Below are positions 49,901 through 63,600 of a stretch of 64,000 nucleotides of DNA, in pieces. Position 1 is the first letter of the stretch. Each line of letters opens with the position of its first letter. Under the pieces are notes generated by a model that was not told where the DNA came from, searched no databases, and saw nothing but the letters and a program-made list of their open reading frames with translations. The stretch is from Luidia sarsii (taxonomy: Eukaryota > Echinodermata > Asteroidea > Paxillosida > Luidiidae): NCBI GenBank assembly GCA_949987565.1, contig OX465110.1, forward strand, positions 7,990,018 through 8,054,017, in the 5' to 3' direction. The translations under genes were made by a program, and so were the position numbers.

Positions 49901-52900
49901 CTAAAACTTGGCCTCCAGTGAGGCCTTGGAAAAGGCAATCGACCAGGATCAAGAAATCTCAAATCGGACATTTGATGATGAAATTATAGTCATGCAAAGA
50001 GAACTTACTTCCATCAGCGAGGAAACTTGTGTTGTATGGGCAGTAGCACATTACAGTCGGCGGAGAGATCCTGGAAAGAAAAACAGACTTTGCGAGTTAA
50101 TATCTCCTACAATATTGTTATGATGGAGCTAAAACTTGGCCTCCAGTGAGGCCTTGGAAACGGCAATCGACCAGTATCAAGAAATCTCAAATCGGACATT
50201 TGATGATGAAATTATAGTCATGCAAAGAGAACCTACTTCCATCAGCGAGGAAACTTGTGTTGTATGGGCAGTAGCACATTACAGTCGGAGGAGAGAATCT
50301 GGAAAAAAAAACAGACTTTGCAAGTTAATATCTCCTTCAATATTGTTATGATGGAGCTAAAACTTGGCCTCCAGTGAGGCCTTGGAAAAGGCAATCGACC
50401 AGGATCAAGAAATCTCAAATCGGACATTTGATGATGAAATTATAGTCATGCAAAGAGAACTTACTTCCATTAGCGAGGAAACTTGTGTTGTATGGGCAGT
50501 AGAACATTACAGTCGGCGGAGAGAATCTGGATAGAAAAACAGACTTTGCGTGTTAATATCTCCTTTAATATTGTTATGATGGAGCTAAAACTTGGCCTCC
50601 AGTGAGGCCTTGGAAAAGGCAATCGACCAGGATCAAGAAATCTCAAATCGGACATTTGATGATGAAATTATAATCACGCAAAGAGAACTTACTTCCATCA
50701 GCGAGGAAACTTGTGTTGTATGGGCAGTAGAACATTACAGTCGGCGGAGAGAATCTGGAAAGAAAAGCAGACTTTGCGAGTTAATATCTCCTTCAATATT
50801 GTTATGATGGAGCTAAAACTTGGCCTCCAGTGAGGCCTTGGAAAGGCAATCGACCAGGATCAAGAAATCTCAAATCGGACATTTGATGATGAAATTATAG
50901 TCATGCAAAGAGAACTTACTTCCATCAGCGAGGCAACTTGTGTTGTATGGGCAGTAGCACATTACAGTCGGAGAAGAGAATCTGGAAAGAAAAACAGACT
51001 TTGCAAGTTAATATCTCCTTCAATATTGTTATGATGGAGCTAAAACTTGGCCTCCAGTGAGGCCTTGGAAAAAGGAATCGACCAGTATCAAGAAATCTCA
51101 AATCGGACATTTGATGATGAAATTATAATCATGCAAAGAGAACTTACTTCCATCAGCGAGGAAACTTGTGTTGTATGGGCAGTAGCACATTACAGTCGGA
51201 AGAGAGAATCTGGAAAGAAAAACAGACTTTGCGAGTTAATATCTCCTTCAATATTGTTATGATGGAGCTAAAACTTGGCCTCCAGTGAGGCCTTGGAAAA
51301 GGCAATCGACCAGTATCAAGAAATCTCAAATCGGACATTTGATGATGAAATTATAGTCATGGAAAGAGAACTTACTTCCATCAGCGAGGAAACATGTGTT
51401 GTATGGGCAGTAGCACATTACAGTCGGAGGAGAGAATCTGGAAAGAAAAACAGACTTTGCAAGTTAATATCTCCTTCAATATCATTATGATGAAGCTGAA
51501 ACTTGGCAAGTTAAAAGGCCTTGGAAAAGGCAATCGACCAGTATCAAGAAATCTCAAATCAGACATTTGATGATGAAATTATAGTCATGCAAAGATAACT
51601 TACTTCCATCAGCGAGGCAACTTGTGTTGTATGGGCAGTAGCACATTACAGTCGGAGGAGAGAATCTCGAAAGAAAAACAGACTTACCAAGTTAATATCT
51701 CCTTCAATAATGTTATGGAGCTAAAACTTGGCCTCCAGCGAGGCCTTGGAAAAGGCAATCGACCAGGAACAAGAAATCTCAAATCGGACATTTGATGATG
51801 AAATTATAGTCATGCAAAGAGAACTTACTTCCATCAGCGAGGCAACTTGTGTTGTATAGGCAGTAGCACATTAAAGTCGGAGAAGAGAATCTGGAAAGAA
51901 AAACAGACTTTGCAAGTTAATATCTCCTTCAATATTGTTATGATGGAGCTAAAACTTGGCCTCCAGTGAGGCCTTGGAAAAAAGGAATCGACCAGTATCA
52001 AGAAATCTCAAATCGGACATTTGATGATGAAATTATAATCTTCCAAAGAGAACTTACTTCCATCAGCGAGGAAACTTGTGTTGTATGGGCAGTAGCACAT
52101 TACAGTCGGAAGAGAGAATCTGGAAAGAAAAACAGACTTTGCGAGTTAATATCTCCTTCAATATTGTTATGATGGAGCTAAAACTTGGCCTCCAGTGAGG
52201 CCTTGGAAAAGGCAATCGACCAGTATCAAGAAATCTCAAATCGGACATTTGATGATGAAATTATAGTCATGCAAAGAGAACTTACTTCCATCAGCGAGGA
52301 AACATGTGTTGTATGGGCAGTAGCACATTACAGTCGGAGGAGAGAATCTGGAAAGAAAAACAGACTTTGCAAGTTAATATCTCCTACAATATCATTATGA
52401 TGAAGCTGAAACTTGGCAAGTTAAAAGGCCTTGGAAAAGGCAATCGACCAGTATCAAGAAATCTCAAATCGGACATTTGATGATGAAATTATAGTCATGC
52501 AAAGAGAACTTACTTCCATCAGCGAGGCAACTTGTGTTGTATGGGCAGTAGCACATTACAGTCGGAGGAGAGAATCTCGACAGAAAAACAGACTTTGCAA
52601 GTTAATATCTCCTTCAATATTGTTATGATGGAGCTAAAACTTGGCCTCCAGTGAGGCCTTGGAAAAGGCAATCGACCAGGATCAAGAAATCTCAAATCGG
52701 ACATTTGATGATGAAATTATAGTCATGCAAAGAGAACTTACTTCCATCAGCGAGGCAACTTGTGTTGTATGGGCAGTAGCACATTACAGTCGGCGGAGAG
52801 AATCTGGAAAGAAAAACAGACTTTGCGAGTTAATATCTCCTTCAATATCACTATGATGAATCTAAAACTTGGCAAGTTAAAAGGCCTTGGAAAAGGCAAT

Positions 52901-53794
52901 CGACCAGTATCAAGAAATCTCAAATCGGACATTTGATGATGAAATTATAGTCATGCAAAGAGAACTTACTTCCATCAGCGAGGCAACTTGTGTTGTATGG
53001 GCAGTAGCACATTACAGTCGGAGAAGAGAATCTGGAAAGAAAAACAGACTTTGCAAGTTAATATCTCCTTCAATATTGTTATGATGGAGCTAAAACTTGG
53101 CCTCCAGTGAGGCCTTGGAAAAGGCAATCGACCAGGATCAAGAAATCTCAAATCGGACATTTGATGATGAAATTATAGTCATGCAAAGAGAACTTACTTC
53201 CATCAGCGAGGAAACTTGTGTTTTATGGGCAGTAGCACATTACAGTCGGCGGAGAGAATCTGGAAAGAAAAACAGACTTTGCAAGTTAATATCTCCTTCA
53301 ATATTGTTATGATGGAGCTAAAACTTGGCCTCCAGTGAGGCCTTGGAAAAGGCAATCGACCAGTATCAAGAAATCTCAAATCGGACATTTGATGATGAAA
53401 TTATAGTAATGCAAAGAGAACCTACTTCCATCAGCGAGGAAACTTGTGTTGTATGGGCAGTAGCACATTACAGTCGGAAGAGAGAATCTGGAAAAAAAAC
53501 CAGACTTTGCAATTTAATATCTCCTTCAATATCACTATGATGAAGCTGAAACTTGGCAAGTAGAAAGGCCTTGGAAAGGGCAATCGACCAGTATCAAGAA
53601 ATCTCAAATCGGACATTTGATGATAAAATTATAATCATGCAAAGAGAACTTACTTCCATCAGCGAGGCAACTTGTGTTGTATGGGCAGTAGCACATTACA
53701 GTCGGAAGAGAGAATCTGGAAAGAAAAACAGACTTTGCAAGTTAATATCTCCTTCAATATTGTTATGATGGAGCTAAAACTTGGCCTCCAGTGA
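46944..53794. repeat. 6830-bp higher-order unit, copy 2
   Basis: Second copy of the 30-monomer unit, directly abutting the first. It starts just after the junction G at 46943 and continues until GTGAGGCC (G at 53795) replaces GTGACGCC (C at 46965). All the rare indels and substitutions listed for copy 1 are at the same internal positions. With so few differences over 6.8 kb this is one of the youngest events visible, or an assembly duplication. The sequence cannot tell these apart. Confidence 0.87.
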
Positions 53795-53810
53795 GGCCTT
53801 GGAAAAGGCA

Positions 53811-54719
53811 ATCGACCAGGATAAAGAAATCTCAAATCGGACATTTGATGATGAATTATAATCATGCAAAGAGAACTTACTTCCATCAGCGAGGAAACTT
53901 GTGTTGTATGGGCAGTAGCACATTACAGTCTGAGAAGAGAATCTGGAAAGAAAAACAGACTTTGCAAGTTAATATCTCCTTCAATATTGTTATGATGGAG
54001 CTTAAACTTGGCCTCCAGTGAGGCCTTGGAAAAGGCAATCGACCAGGATCAAGAAATCTCAAATCGGACATTTGATGATGAAATTATAGTCATGCACAGA
54101 GAACTTACTTCCATCAGCGAGGCAACTTGTGTTGTATGGGCATTAGCACATTACAGTCGGCGGAGAGAATCTGGAAAGAAAAACAGACTTTGCGATTTAA
54201 TATCTCCTTTAAAATCACTATGATGAATCTAAAACTTGGCAAGTTAAAAGGCCTTGGAAAAGGCATTCGACCAGGATAAAGAAATCTCAAATCGGACATT
54301 TGATGATGAATTATAATCATGCAAAGAGAACTTACTTCCATCAGCGAGGAAACTTGTGTTGTATGGGCAGTAGCACATTACAGTCTGAGAAGAGAATCTG
54401 GAAAGAAAAACAGACTTTGCAAGTTAATATCTCCTTCAATATTGTTATGATGGAGCTTAAACTTGGCCTCCAGTGAGGCCTTGGAAAAGGCAATCGACCA
54501 GGATCAAGAAATCTCAAATCGGACATTTGATGATGAAATTATAGTCATGCACAGAGAACTTACTTCCATCAGCGAGGCAACTTGTGTTGTATGGGCATTA
54601 GCACATTACAGTCGGCGGAGAGAATCTGGAAAGAAAAACAGACTTTGCGATTTAATATCTCCTTTAAAATCACTATGATGAATCTAAAACTTGGCAAGTT
54701 AAAAGGCCTTGGAAAAGGC
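53811..54719. repeat. Two-monomer tandem duplication, period 455 bp
   Basis: The pair of monomers with CAGGATAAAG, GATGATGAATTATAATC, CAGTCTGAGAAGAG, GAGCTTAAAC, CATGCACAGAG, GGGCATTAGCAC and GCGATTTAATATCTCCTTTAAAATC is repeated once at +455 bp. One partner is 227 bp (one A lost in GATGAATTATA), which accounts for 455 instead of 456. The first monomer resembles the empty-site monomers at 25.1 and 26.9 kb. Confidence 0.82.
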
Positions 54720-57011
54720 AATCGACCAGTATCAAGAAATCTCAAATCGGACATTTGATGATGAAAGTATAGTCATGCAAAGAGAACTTACTTCCATCAG
54801 CGAGGCAACTTGTGTTGTATGGGCAGTAGCACATCACAGTCGGCGGAGAGAATCTGGAAAGAAAAACAGACTTTGCGAGTTAATATCTCCTTCAATATTG
54901 TTATGTTGGAGCTAAAACTTGGCCTCCAGTGAGGCCTTGGAAAAGGCAATCGACCAGGATCAAGAAATCTCAAATCGGACATTTGATGATGAAATTATAG
55001 TCATGCAAAGAGAACTTACTTCCATCAGCGAGGCAACTTGTGTTGTATGGGCAGTAGCACATTACAGTCGGCGGAGAGAATCTGGAAAGAAAAACAGCCT
55101 TTGCGAGTTAATATCTCCTTCAATATTGTTATGATGGAGCTAAAACTTGGCCTCCAGTGAGGCCTTGGAAAAGGCAATCGACCAGGATCAAGAAATCTCA
55201 AATCGGACATTTGATGATGAAATTATAGTCATGCAAAGAGAACTTACTTCCATCAGCGAGGAAACTTGTGTTGTATGGGCAGTAGCACATCACAGTCGGA
55301 GTAGAGAATCTGGAAAGAAAAACAGACTTTGCAAGTTAATATCTCCTTCAATATTGTTATGATGGAGCTTAAACTTGGCCTCCAGTGAGGCCTTGGAAAA
55401 GGCAATCGACCAGTATCAAGAAATCTCAAATCGGACATTTGATGATGAAATTATAGTCATGCAAAGAGAACTTACTTCCATCAGCGAGGAAACTTGTGTT
55501 GTATGGGCAGTAGCACATTACAGTCGGCGGAGAGAATCTGGAAAAAAAACAGACTTTGCAAGTTAATATCTCCTTCAATATCACTATAATGAAGCTGAAA
55601 CTTGGCAAGTAAAAAGGCCTTGGAAAAGGGCAATCGACCAGTATCAAGAAATCTCAAATCGGACATTTGATGATAAAATTATACTCATGCAAAGAGAACT
55701 TACTTCCATCAGCGAGGCAACTTGTGTTGTATGGGCAGTAGCACATTACAGTCGGAGAAGAGAATCTGGAAAGAAAAACAGACTTTGCAAGTTAATATCT
55801 CTTTCAATACCACTATGATGAATCAAAAACTTGGCAAGTGAGAAGGCCTTGGAAAAGGCAATCGACCAGTATCAAGAAATCTCAAATCGGACATTTGATG
55901 ATGAAATTATAGTCATGCAAAGAGAACTTACTTCCATCAGCGAGGAAACTTGTGTTGTATGGGCAGTAGCACATTACAGTCGGCGGAGAGAATCTGGAAA
56001 GAAAAACAGAATTTGCAAGTTAATATCTCCTTCAATATTGTTATGATGGAGCTAAAACTTGGCCTCCAGTTAGGCCTTGGAAAAGGCAATCGACCAGGAT
56101 CAAGAAATCTCAAATCGGACATTTGATGATAAAATTATAGTCATGCAAAGAGAACTTACTTCCATCAGCGAGGCAACTTGTGTTGTATGGGCAGTAGCAC
56201 ATTACAGTCGGCGGAGAGAATCTGGAAAGAAAAACAGCCTTTGCGAGTTAATATCTCCTTCAATATTGTGATGATGGAGCTAAAACTTGGCCTCCAGTGA
56301 GGCCTTGGAAAAGGCAATCGACCAGTATCAAGAAATCTCAAATCGGACATTTGATGATGAAATTATAGTCATGCAAAGAGAACTTACTTCCATCAGCGAG
56401 GAAACATGTGTTGTATGGGCAGTAGCACATTACAGTCGGAGGAGAGAATCTGGAAAGAAAAACAGACTTTGCAAGTTAATATCTCCTTCATTATCATTAT
56501 GATGAAGCTGAAACTTGGCAAGTTAAAAGGCCTTGGAAAAGGCAATCGACCAGTATCAAGAAACCTCAAATCGGACATTTGATGATGAAATTATAGTCAT
56601 GCAAAGAGAACTTACTTCCATCAGCGAGGCAACTTGTGTTGAATGGGCAGTAGCACATTACAGTCGGAGAAGAGAATCTGGAAAGAAAAACAGACTTTGC
56701 ATGTTAATATCTCCTTCAATATTGTTATGATGGAGCTAAAACTTGGCCTCCAGTGAGGCCTTGGAAAAGGCAATCGACCAGGATCAAGAAATCTCAAATC
56801 GGACATTTGATGATGAAATTATAGTCATGCAAAGAGAACTTACTTCCATCAGCGAGGCAACTTGTGTTGTATGGGCAGTAGCACATTACAGTCGGCGGAG
56901 AGAATCTGGAAAGAAAAACAGACTTTGCGAGTTAATATCTCCTTCAATATCACTATGATGAATCTAAAACTTGGCAAGTTAAAAGGCCTTGGAAAAGGCA
57001 ATCGACCAGTA
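54720..57011. repeat. Mixed H/K satellite segment without a clear higher-order period
   Basis: Ten monomers, several with private changes: CACATCACAG (about 54832 and 55288), GTTATGTTGGAG (about 54901), AACAGCCTTTGC (about 55093 and 56233), GGAGTAGAG (about 55299), CCAGTTAGGCC (about 56066), TTGTGATGATGG (about 56267), GTTGAATGGGC (about 56638). Part of the end (from about 56743) echoes about 45811-46110 at offset 10932. No gene is supported. Confidence 0.6.
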
Positions 57012-60000
57012 TCAAGAAATCTCAAATCGGACATTTGATGATGAAATTATAGTCATGCAAAGAGAACTTACTTCCATCAGCGAGGCAACTTGTGTTGTAT
57101 GGGCAGTAGCACATTACAGTCGGAGAAGAGAATCTGGAAAGAAAAACAGACTTTGCAAGTTAATATCTCCTTCAATATTGTTATGATGGAGCTAAAACTT
57201 GGCCTCCAGTGAGGCCTTGGAAAAAGGAATCGACCAGTATCAAGAAATCTCAAATCGGACATTTGATGATGAAATTATAATCATGCAAAGAGAACTTACT
57301 TCCATCAGCGAGGAAACTTGTGTTGTATGGGCAGTAGCACATTACAGTCGGAAGAGAGAATCTGGAAAGAAAAACAGACTTTGCGAGTTAATATCTCCTT
57401 CAATATTGTTATGATGGAGCTAAAACTTGGCCTCCAGTGAGGCCTTGGAAAAGGCAATCGACCAGTATCAAGAAATCTCAAATCGGACATTTGATGATGA
57501 AATTATAGTCATGGAAAGAGAACTTACTTCCATCAGCGAGGAAACATGTGTTGTATGGGCAGTAGCACATTACAGTCGGAGGAGAGAATCTGGAAAGAAA
57601 AACAGACTTTGCAAGTTAATATCTCCTTCAATAATGTTATGGAGCTAAAACTTGGCCTCCAGCGAGGCCTTGGAAAAGGCAATCGACCAGGAACAAGAAA
57701 TCTCAAATCGGACATTTGATGATGAAATTATAGTCATGCAAAGAGAACTTACTTCCATCAGCGAGGCAACTTGTGTTGTATGGGCAGTAGCACATTACAG
57801 TCGGAAGAGAGAATCTGGAAAGAAAAACAGACTTTGCAAGTTCATATCTCCTTCAATATTGTTATGATGGAGCTAAAACTTGGCCTCCAGTGAGGCCTTG
57901 GAAAAGGCAATCGACCAGGATCAAGAAATCTCAAATCGGACATTTGATGATGAAATTATAGTCATGCAAAGAGAACTTACTTCCATCAGCGAGGCAACTT
58001 GTGTTGTATGGGCAGTAGCACATTAAGTCGGAGGAGAAAATCTGGAAAGAAAAACAGACTTTGCGAGTTAATATCTCCTTCAATATTGTTATGATGGACC
58101 TAAAACTTGGCCTCCAGTGACGCCTTGGAAAAGTCAATCGACTAGGATCAAGAAATCTCAAATCGGACATTTGATGATGAAATTATAGTTATGCAAAGAG
58201 AACCTTATTCCATCAGCGAGGCAACTTGTGTTGTATGGGCAGTAGCACATTACAGTCGGAAGAGAGAATCTGGAAAGAAAAACAGACTTTGCAAGTTAAT
58301 ATCTCCTTCAATATTGTTATGATGGAGCTAAAACTTGGCCTCCAGTGAGGCCTTGGAAAAGGCAATCGACCAGGATCAAGAAATCTCAAATCGGACATTT
58401 GATGATGAAATTATAGTCATGCAAAGAGAACTTACTTCCATCAGCGAGGAAACTTGTGTTGTATGGGCAGTAGCACATTACAGTCGGCGGAGAGATCCTG
58501 GAAAGAAAAACAGACTTTGCGAGTTAATATCTCCTACAATATTGTTATGATGGAGCTAAAACTTGGCCTCCAGTGAGGCCTTGGAAACGGCAATCGACCA
58601 GTATCAAGAAATCTCAAATCGGACATTTGATGATGAAATTATAGTCATGCAAAGAGAACCTACTTCCATCAGCGAGGAAACTTGTGTTGTATGGGCAGTA
58701 GCACATTACAGTCGGAGGAGAGAATCTGGAAAAAAAAACAGACTTTGCAAGTTAATATCTCCTTCAATATTGTTATGATGGAGCTAAAACGTGGCCTCCA
58801 GTGAGGCCTTGGAAAAGGCAATCGACCAGGATCAAGAAATCTCAAATCGGACATTTGATGATGAAATTATAGTCATGCAAAGAGAACTTACTTCCATTAG
58901 CGAGGAAACTTGTGTTGTATGGGCAGTAGAACATTACAGTCGGCGGAGAGAATCTGGATAGAAAAACAGACTTTGCGTGTTAATATCTCCTTTAATATTG
59001 TTATGATGGAGCTAAAACTTGGCCTCCAGTGAGGCCTTGGAAAAGGCAATCGACCAGGATCAAGAAATCTCAAATCGGACATTTGATGATGAAATTATAA
59101 TCACGCAAAGAGAACTTACTTCCATCAGCGAGGAAACTTGTGTTGTATGGGCAGTAGAACATTACAGTCGGCGGAGAGAATCTGGAAAGAAAAGCAGACT
59201 TTGCGAGTTAATATCTCCTTCAATATTGTTATGATGGAGCTAAAACTTGGCCTCCAGTGAGGCCTTGGAAAGGCAATCGACCAGGATCAAGAAATCTCAA
59301 ATCGGACATTTGATGATGAAATTATAGTCATGCAAAGGGAACTTACTTCCATCAGCGAGGCAACTTGTGTTGTATGGGCAGTAGCACATTACAGTCGGAG
59401 AAGAGAATCTGGAAAGAAAAACAGACTTTGCAAGTTAATATCTCCTTCAATATTGTTATGATGGAGCTAAAACTTGGCCTCCAGTGAGGCCTTGGAAAAA
59501 GGAATCGACCAGTATCAAGAAATCTCAAATCGGACATTTGATGATGAAATTATAATCATGCAAAGAGAACTTACTTCCATCAGCGAGGAAACTTGTGTTG
59601 TATGGGCAGTAGCACATTACAGTCGGAAGAGAGAATCTGGAAAGAAAAACAGACTTTGCGAGTTAATATCTCCTTCAATATTGTTATGATGGAGCTAAAA
59701 CTTGGCCTCCAGTGAGGCCTTGGAAAAGGCAATCGACCAGTATCAAGAAATCTCAAATCGGACATTTGATGATGAAATTATAGTCATGGAAAGAGAACTT
59801 ACTTCCATCAGCGAGGAAACATGTGTTGTATGGGCAGTAGCACATTACAGTCGGAGGAGAGAATCTGGAAAGAAAAACAGACTTTGCAAGTTAATATCTC
59901 CTTCAATATCATTATGATGAAGCTGAAACTTGGCAAGTTAAAAGGCCTTGGAAAAGGCAATCGACCAGTATCAAGAAATCTCAAATCAGACATTTGATGA

Positions 60001-60648
60001 TGAAATTATAGTCATGCAAAGATAACTTACTTCCATCAGCGAGGCAACTTGTGTTGTATGGGCAGTAGCACATTACAGTCGGAGGAGAGAATCTCGAAAG
60101 AAAAACAGACTTACCAAGTTAATATCTCCTTCAATAATGTTATGGAGCTAAAACTTGGCCTCCAGCGAGGCCTTGGAAAAGGCAATCGACCAGGAACAAG
60201 AAATCTCAAATCGGACATTTGATGATGAAATTATAGTCATGCAAAGAGAACTTACTTCCATCAGCGAGGCAACTTGTGTTGTATAGGCAGTAGCACATTA
60301 CAGTCGGAGAAGAGAATCTGGAAAGAAAAACAGACTTTGCAAGTTAATATCTCCTTCAATATTGTTATGATGGAGCTAAAACTTGGCCTCCAGTGAGGCC
60401 TTGGAAAAAAGGAATCGACCAGTATCAAGAAATCTCAAATCGGACATTTGATGATGAAATTATAATCTTCCAAAGAGAACTTACTTCCATCAGCGAGGAA
60501 ACTTGTGTTGTATGGGCAGTAGCACATTACAGTCGGAAGAGAGAATCTGGAAAGAAAAACAGACTTTGCGAGTTAATATCTCCTTCAATATTGTTATGAT
60601 GGAGCTAAAACTTGGCCTCCAGTGAGGCCTTGGAAAAGGCAATCGACC
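57012..60648. repeat. 3.6-kb partial third copy of the 6830-bp unit
   Basis: This matches 48585-52221 (offset 8427) and 41755-45391 (offset 15257), with the same rare markers: CAATAATGTTATGGAG, CAAGTTCATATC, AATCACGCAAAG, GAAAAGCAG, CATGGAAAG, CTTACCAAG, ATCTTCCAAAG. It is more diverged than the first two copies are from each other. Private changes are ACCTTATTCC (about 58203), AAACGTGGCC (about 58789), CAAAGGGAAC (about 59336) and CACATTACAG at about 60300, where the tandem copies have CACATTAAAG. It is therefore an older or independently evolving copy. Confidence 0.82.
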
Positions 60649-63600
60649 AGGATCGAGAAATCTCAAATCGGACATTTGAAGATGAAATTATAGTCATGCA
60701 AAGAGAACTTACTTCCATCAGCGAGGAAATTGTGTTGTATGGGCAGTAGCACATTACAGTCGGCGGAGAGAATCTGGAAAGAAACACAGAATTTGCAAGT
60801 TAATATCTCCTTCAATATTGTTATGATGGAGCTAAAACTTGGCCTCCAGTGAGGCCTTGGAAAAGGCAATCGACCAGGATCGAGAAATCTCAAATCGGAC
60901 ATTTGAAGATGAAATTATAGTCATGCAAAGAGAACTTACTTCCATCAGCGAGGCAACTTGTGTTGTATGGGCAGTAGCACATTACAGTCGGCGGAGAGAA
61001 TCTGGAAAGAAAAACAGCCTTTGCGAGTTAATATCTCCTTCAATATTGTTATGATGGAGCTAAAACTTGGCCTCCAGTGAGGCCTTGGAAAAGGCAATCG
61101 ACCAGTATCAAGAAATCTCAAATCGGACATTTGATGATAAAATTATAGTCATGCAAAGAGAACTTACTTCCATCAGCGAGGAAATTGTGTTGTATGGGCA
61201 GTAGCACATTACAGTCGGCGGAGAGAATCTGGAAAGAAAAACAGAATTTGCAAGTTAATATCTCCTTCAATATTGTTATGATGGAGCTAAAACTTGGCCT
61301 CCAGTGAGGCCTTGGAAAAGGCAATCGACCAGGATCGAGAAATCTCAAATCGGACATTTGAAGATGAAATTATAGTCATGCAAAGAGAACTTACTTCCAT
61401 CAGCGAGGCAACTTGTGTTGTATGGGCAGTAGCACATTACAGTCGGCGGAGAGAATCTGGAAAGAAAAACAGACTTTGCGAGTTAATATCTCCTTCAATA
61501 TTGTTATGATGGAGCTAAAACTTGGCCTCCAGTTAGGCCTTGGAAAAGGCAATCGACCAGGATCAAGAAATCTCAAATCGGACATTTGATGATAAAATTA
61601 TAGTCATGCAAAGAGAACTTACTTCCATCAGCGAGGCAACTTCTGTTGTATGGGCAGTAGCACATTACAGTCGGCGGAGAGAATCTGGAAAGAAAAACAG
61701 AATTTGCGAGTTAATATCTCCTTCAATATTGTGATGATGGAGCTAAAACTTGGCCTCCAGTGAGGCCTTGGAAAAGGCAATCGACCAGTATCAAGAAATC
61801 TCAAATCGGACATTTGATGATGAAATTATAGTCATGCAAAGAGAACTTACTTCCATCAGCGAGGAAACTTGTGTTGTATGGCCAGTAGCACATTACAGTC
61901 GGAGGAGAGAATCTGGAAATAAAACAGACTTTGCAAGTTAATATCTCCTTCAATATCACTATGATGAAGCTGAAACTTGGCATGTAAAAAGGCCTTGGAA
62001 AGGGCAATCGACCAGTATCAAGAAATCTCAAATCGGACATTTGATGATAAAATCATAGTCATGCAAAGAGAACTTAATTCCACCAGCGAGGCAACTTGTG
62101 TTGTATGGGCAGTAGCACATTACAGTCGGCGGAGAGAATCTGGAAAGAAAAACAGACTTTGCAAGTTAATATCTCCTTCAATATTGTTATGATGGAGCTA
62201 AAACTTGGCCTCCAGTGAGGCCTTGGAAAAAGGAATCGACCAGTATCAAGAAATCTCAAATCGGACATTTGATGATGAAATTATAGTCATGCAAAGAGAA
62301 CTTACTTCCATCAGCGAGGAAACTTGTGTTGTATGGGCAGTAGCACATTACAGTCGGAAGAGAGAATCTGGAAAGAAAAACAGACTTTGCGAGTTAATAT
62401 CTCCTTCAATATTGTTATGATGGAGCTAAAACTTGGCCTCCAGTGAGGCCTTGGAAAAGGCAATCGACCAGTATCAAGAAATCTCAAATCGGACATTTGA
62501 TGATGAAATTATAGTCATGGAAAGAGAACTTACTTCCATCAGCGAGGAAACATGTGTTGTATGGGCAGTAGCACATTACAGTCGGAGGAGAGAATCTGGA
62601 AAGAAAAACAGACTTTGCAAGTTAATATCTCCTTCAATATCATTATGATGAAGCTGAAACTTGGCAAGTTAAAAGGCCTTGGAAAAGGCAATCGACCAGT
62701 ATCAAGAAATCTCAAATCAGACATTTGATGATGAAATTATAGTCATGCAAAGATAACTTACTTCCATCAGCGAGGCAACTTGTGTTGTATGGGCAGTAGC
62801 ACATTACAGTCGGAGGAGAGAATCTCGAAAGAAAAACAGACTTACCAAGTTAATATCTCCTTCAATAATGTTATGGACCTAAAACTTGGCCTCCAGCGAG
62901 GCCTTGGAAAAGGCAATCGACCAGGAACAAGAAATCTCAAATCGGACATTTGATGATGAAATTATAGTCATGCAAAGAGAACTTACTTCCATCAGCGAGG
63001 CAACTTGTGTTGTATAGGCAGTAGCACATTACAGTCGGAGAAGAGAATCTGGAAAGAAAAACAGACTTTGCAAGTTAATATCTCCTTCAATATTGTTATG
63101 ATGGAGCTAAAACTTGGCCTCCAGTGAGGCCTTGGAAAAAAGGAATCGACCAGTATCAAGAAATCTCAAATCGGACATTTGATGATGAAATTATAATCTT
63201 CCAAAGAGAACTTACTTCCATCAGCGAGGAAACTTGTGTTGTATGGGCAGTAGCACATTACAGTCGGAAGAGAGAATCTGGAAAGAAAAACAGACTTTGC
63301 GAGTTAATATCTCCTTCAATATTGTTATGATGGAGCTAAAACTTGGCCTCCAGTGAGGCCTTGGAAAAGGCAATCGACCAGGATCGAGAAATCTCAAATC
63401 GGACATTTGAAGATGAAATTATAGTCATGCAAAGAGAACTTACTTCCATCAGCGAGGAAATTGTGTTGTATGGGCAGTAGCACATTACAGTCGGCGGAGA
63501 GAATCTGGAAAGAAAAACAGAATTTGCAAGTTAATATCTCCTTCAATATTGTTATGATGGAGCTAAAACTTGGCCTCCAGTGAGGCCTTGGAAAAGGCAA

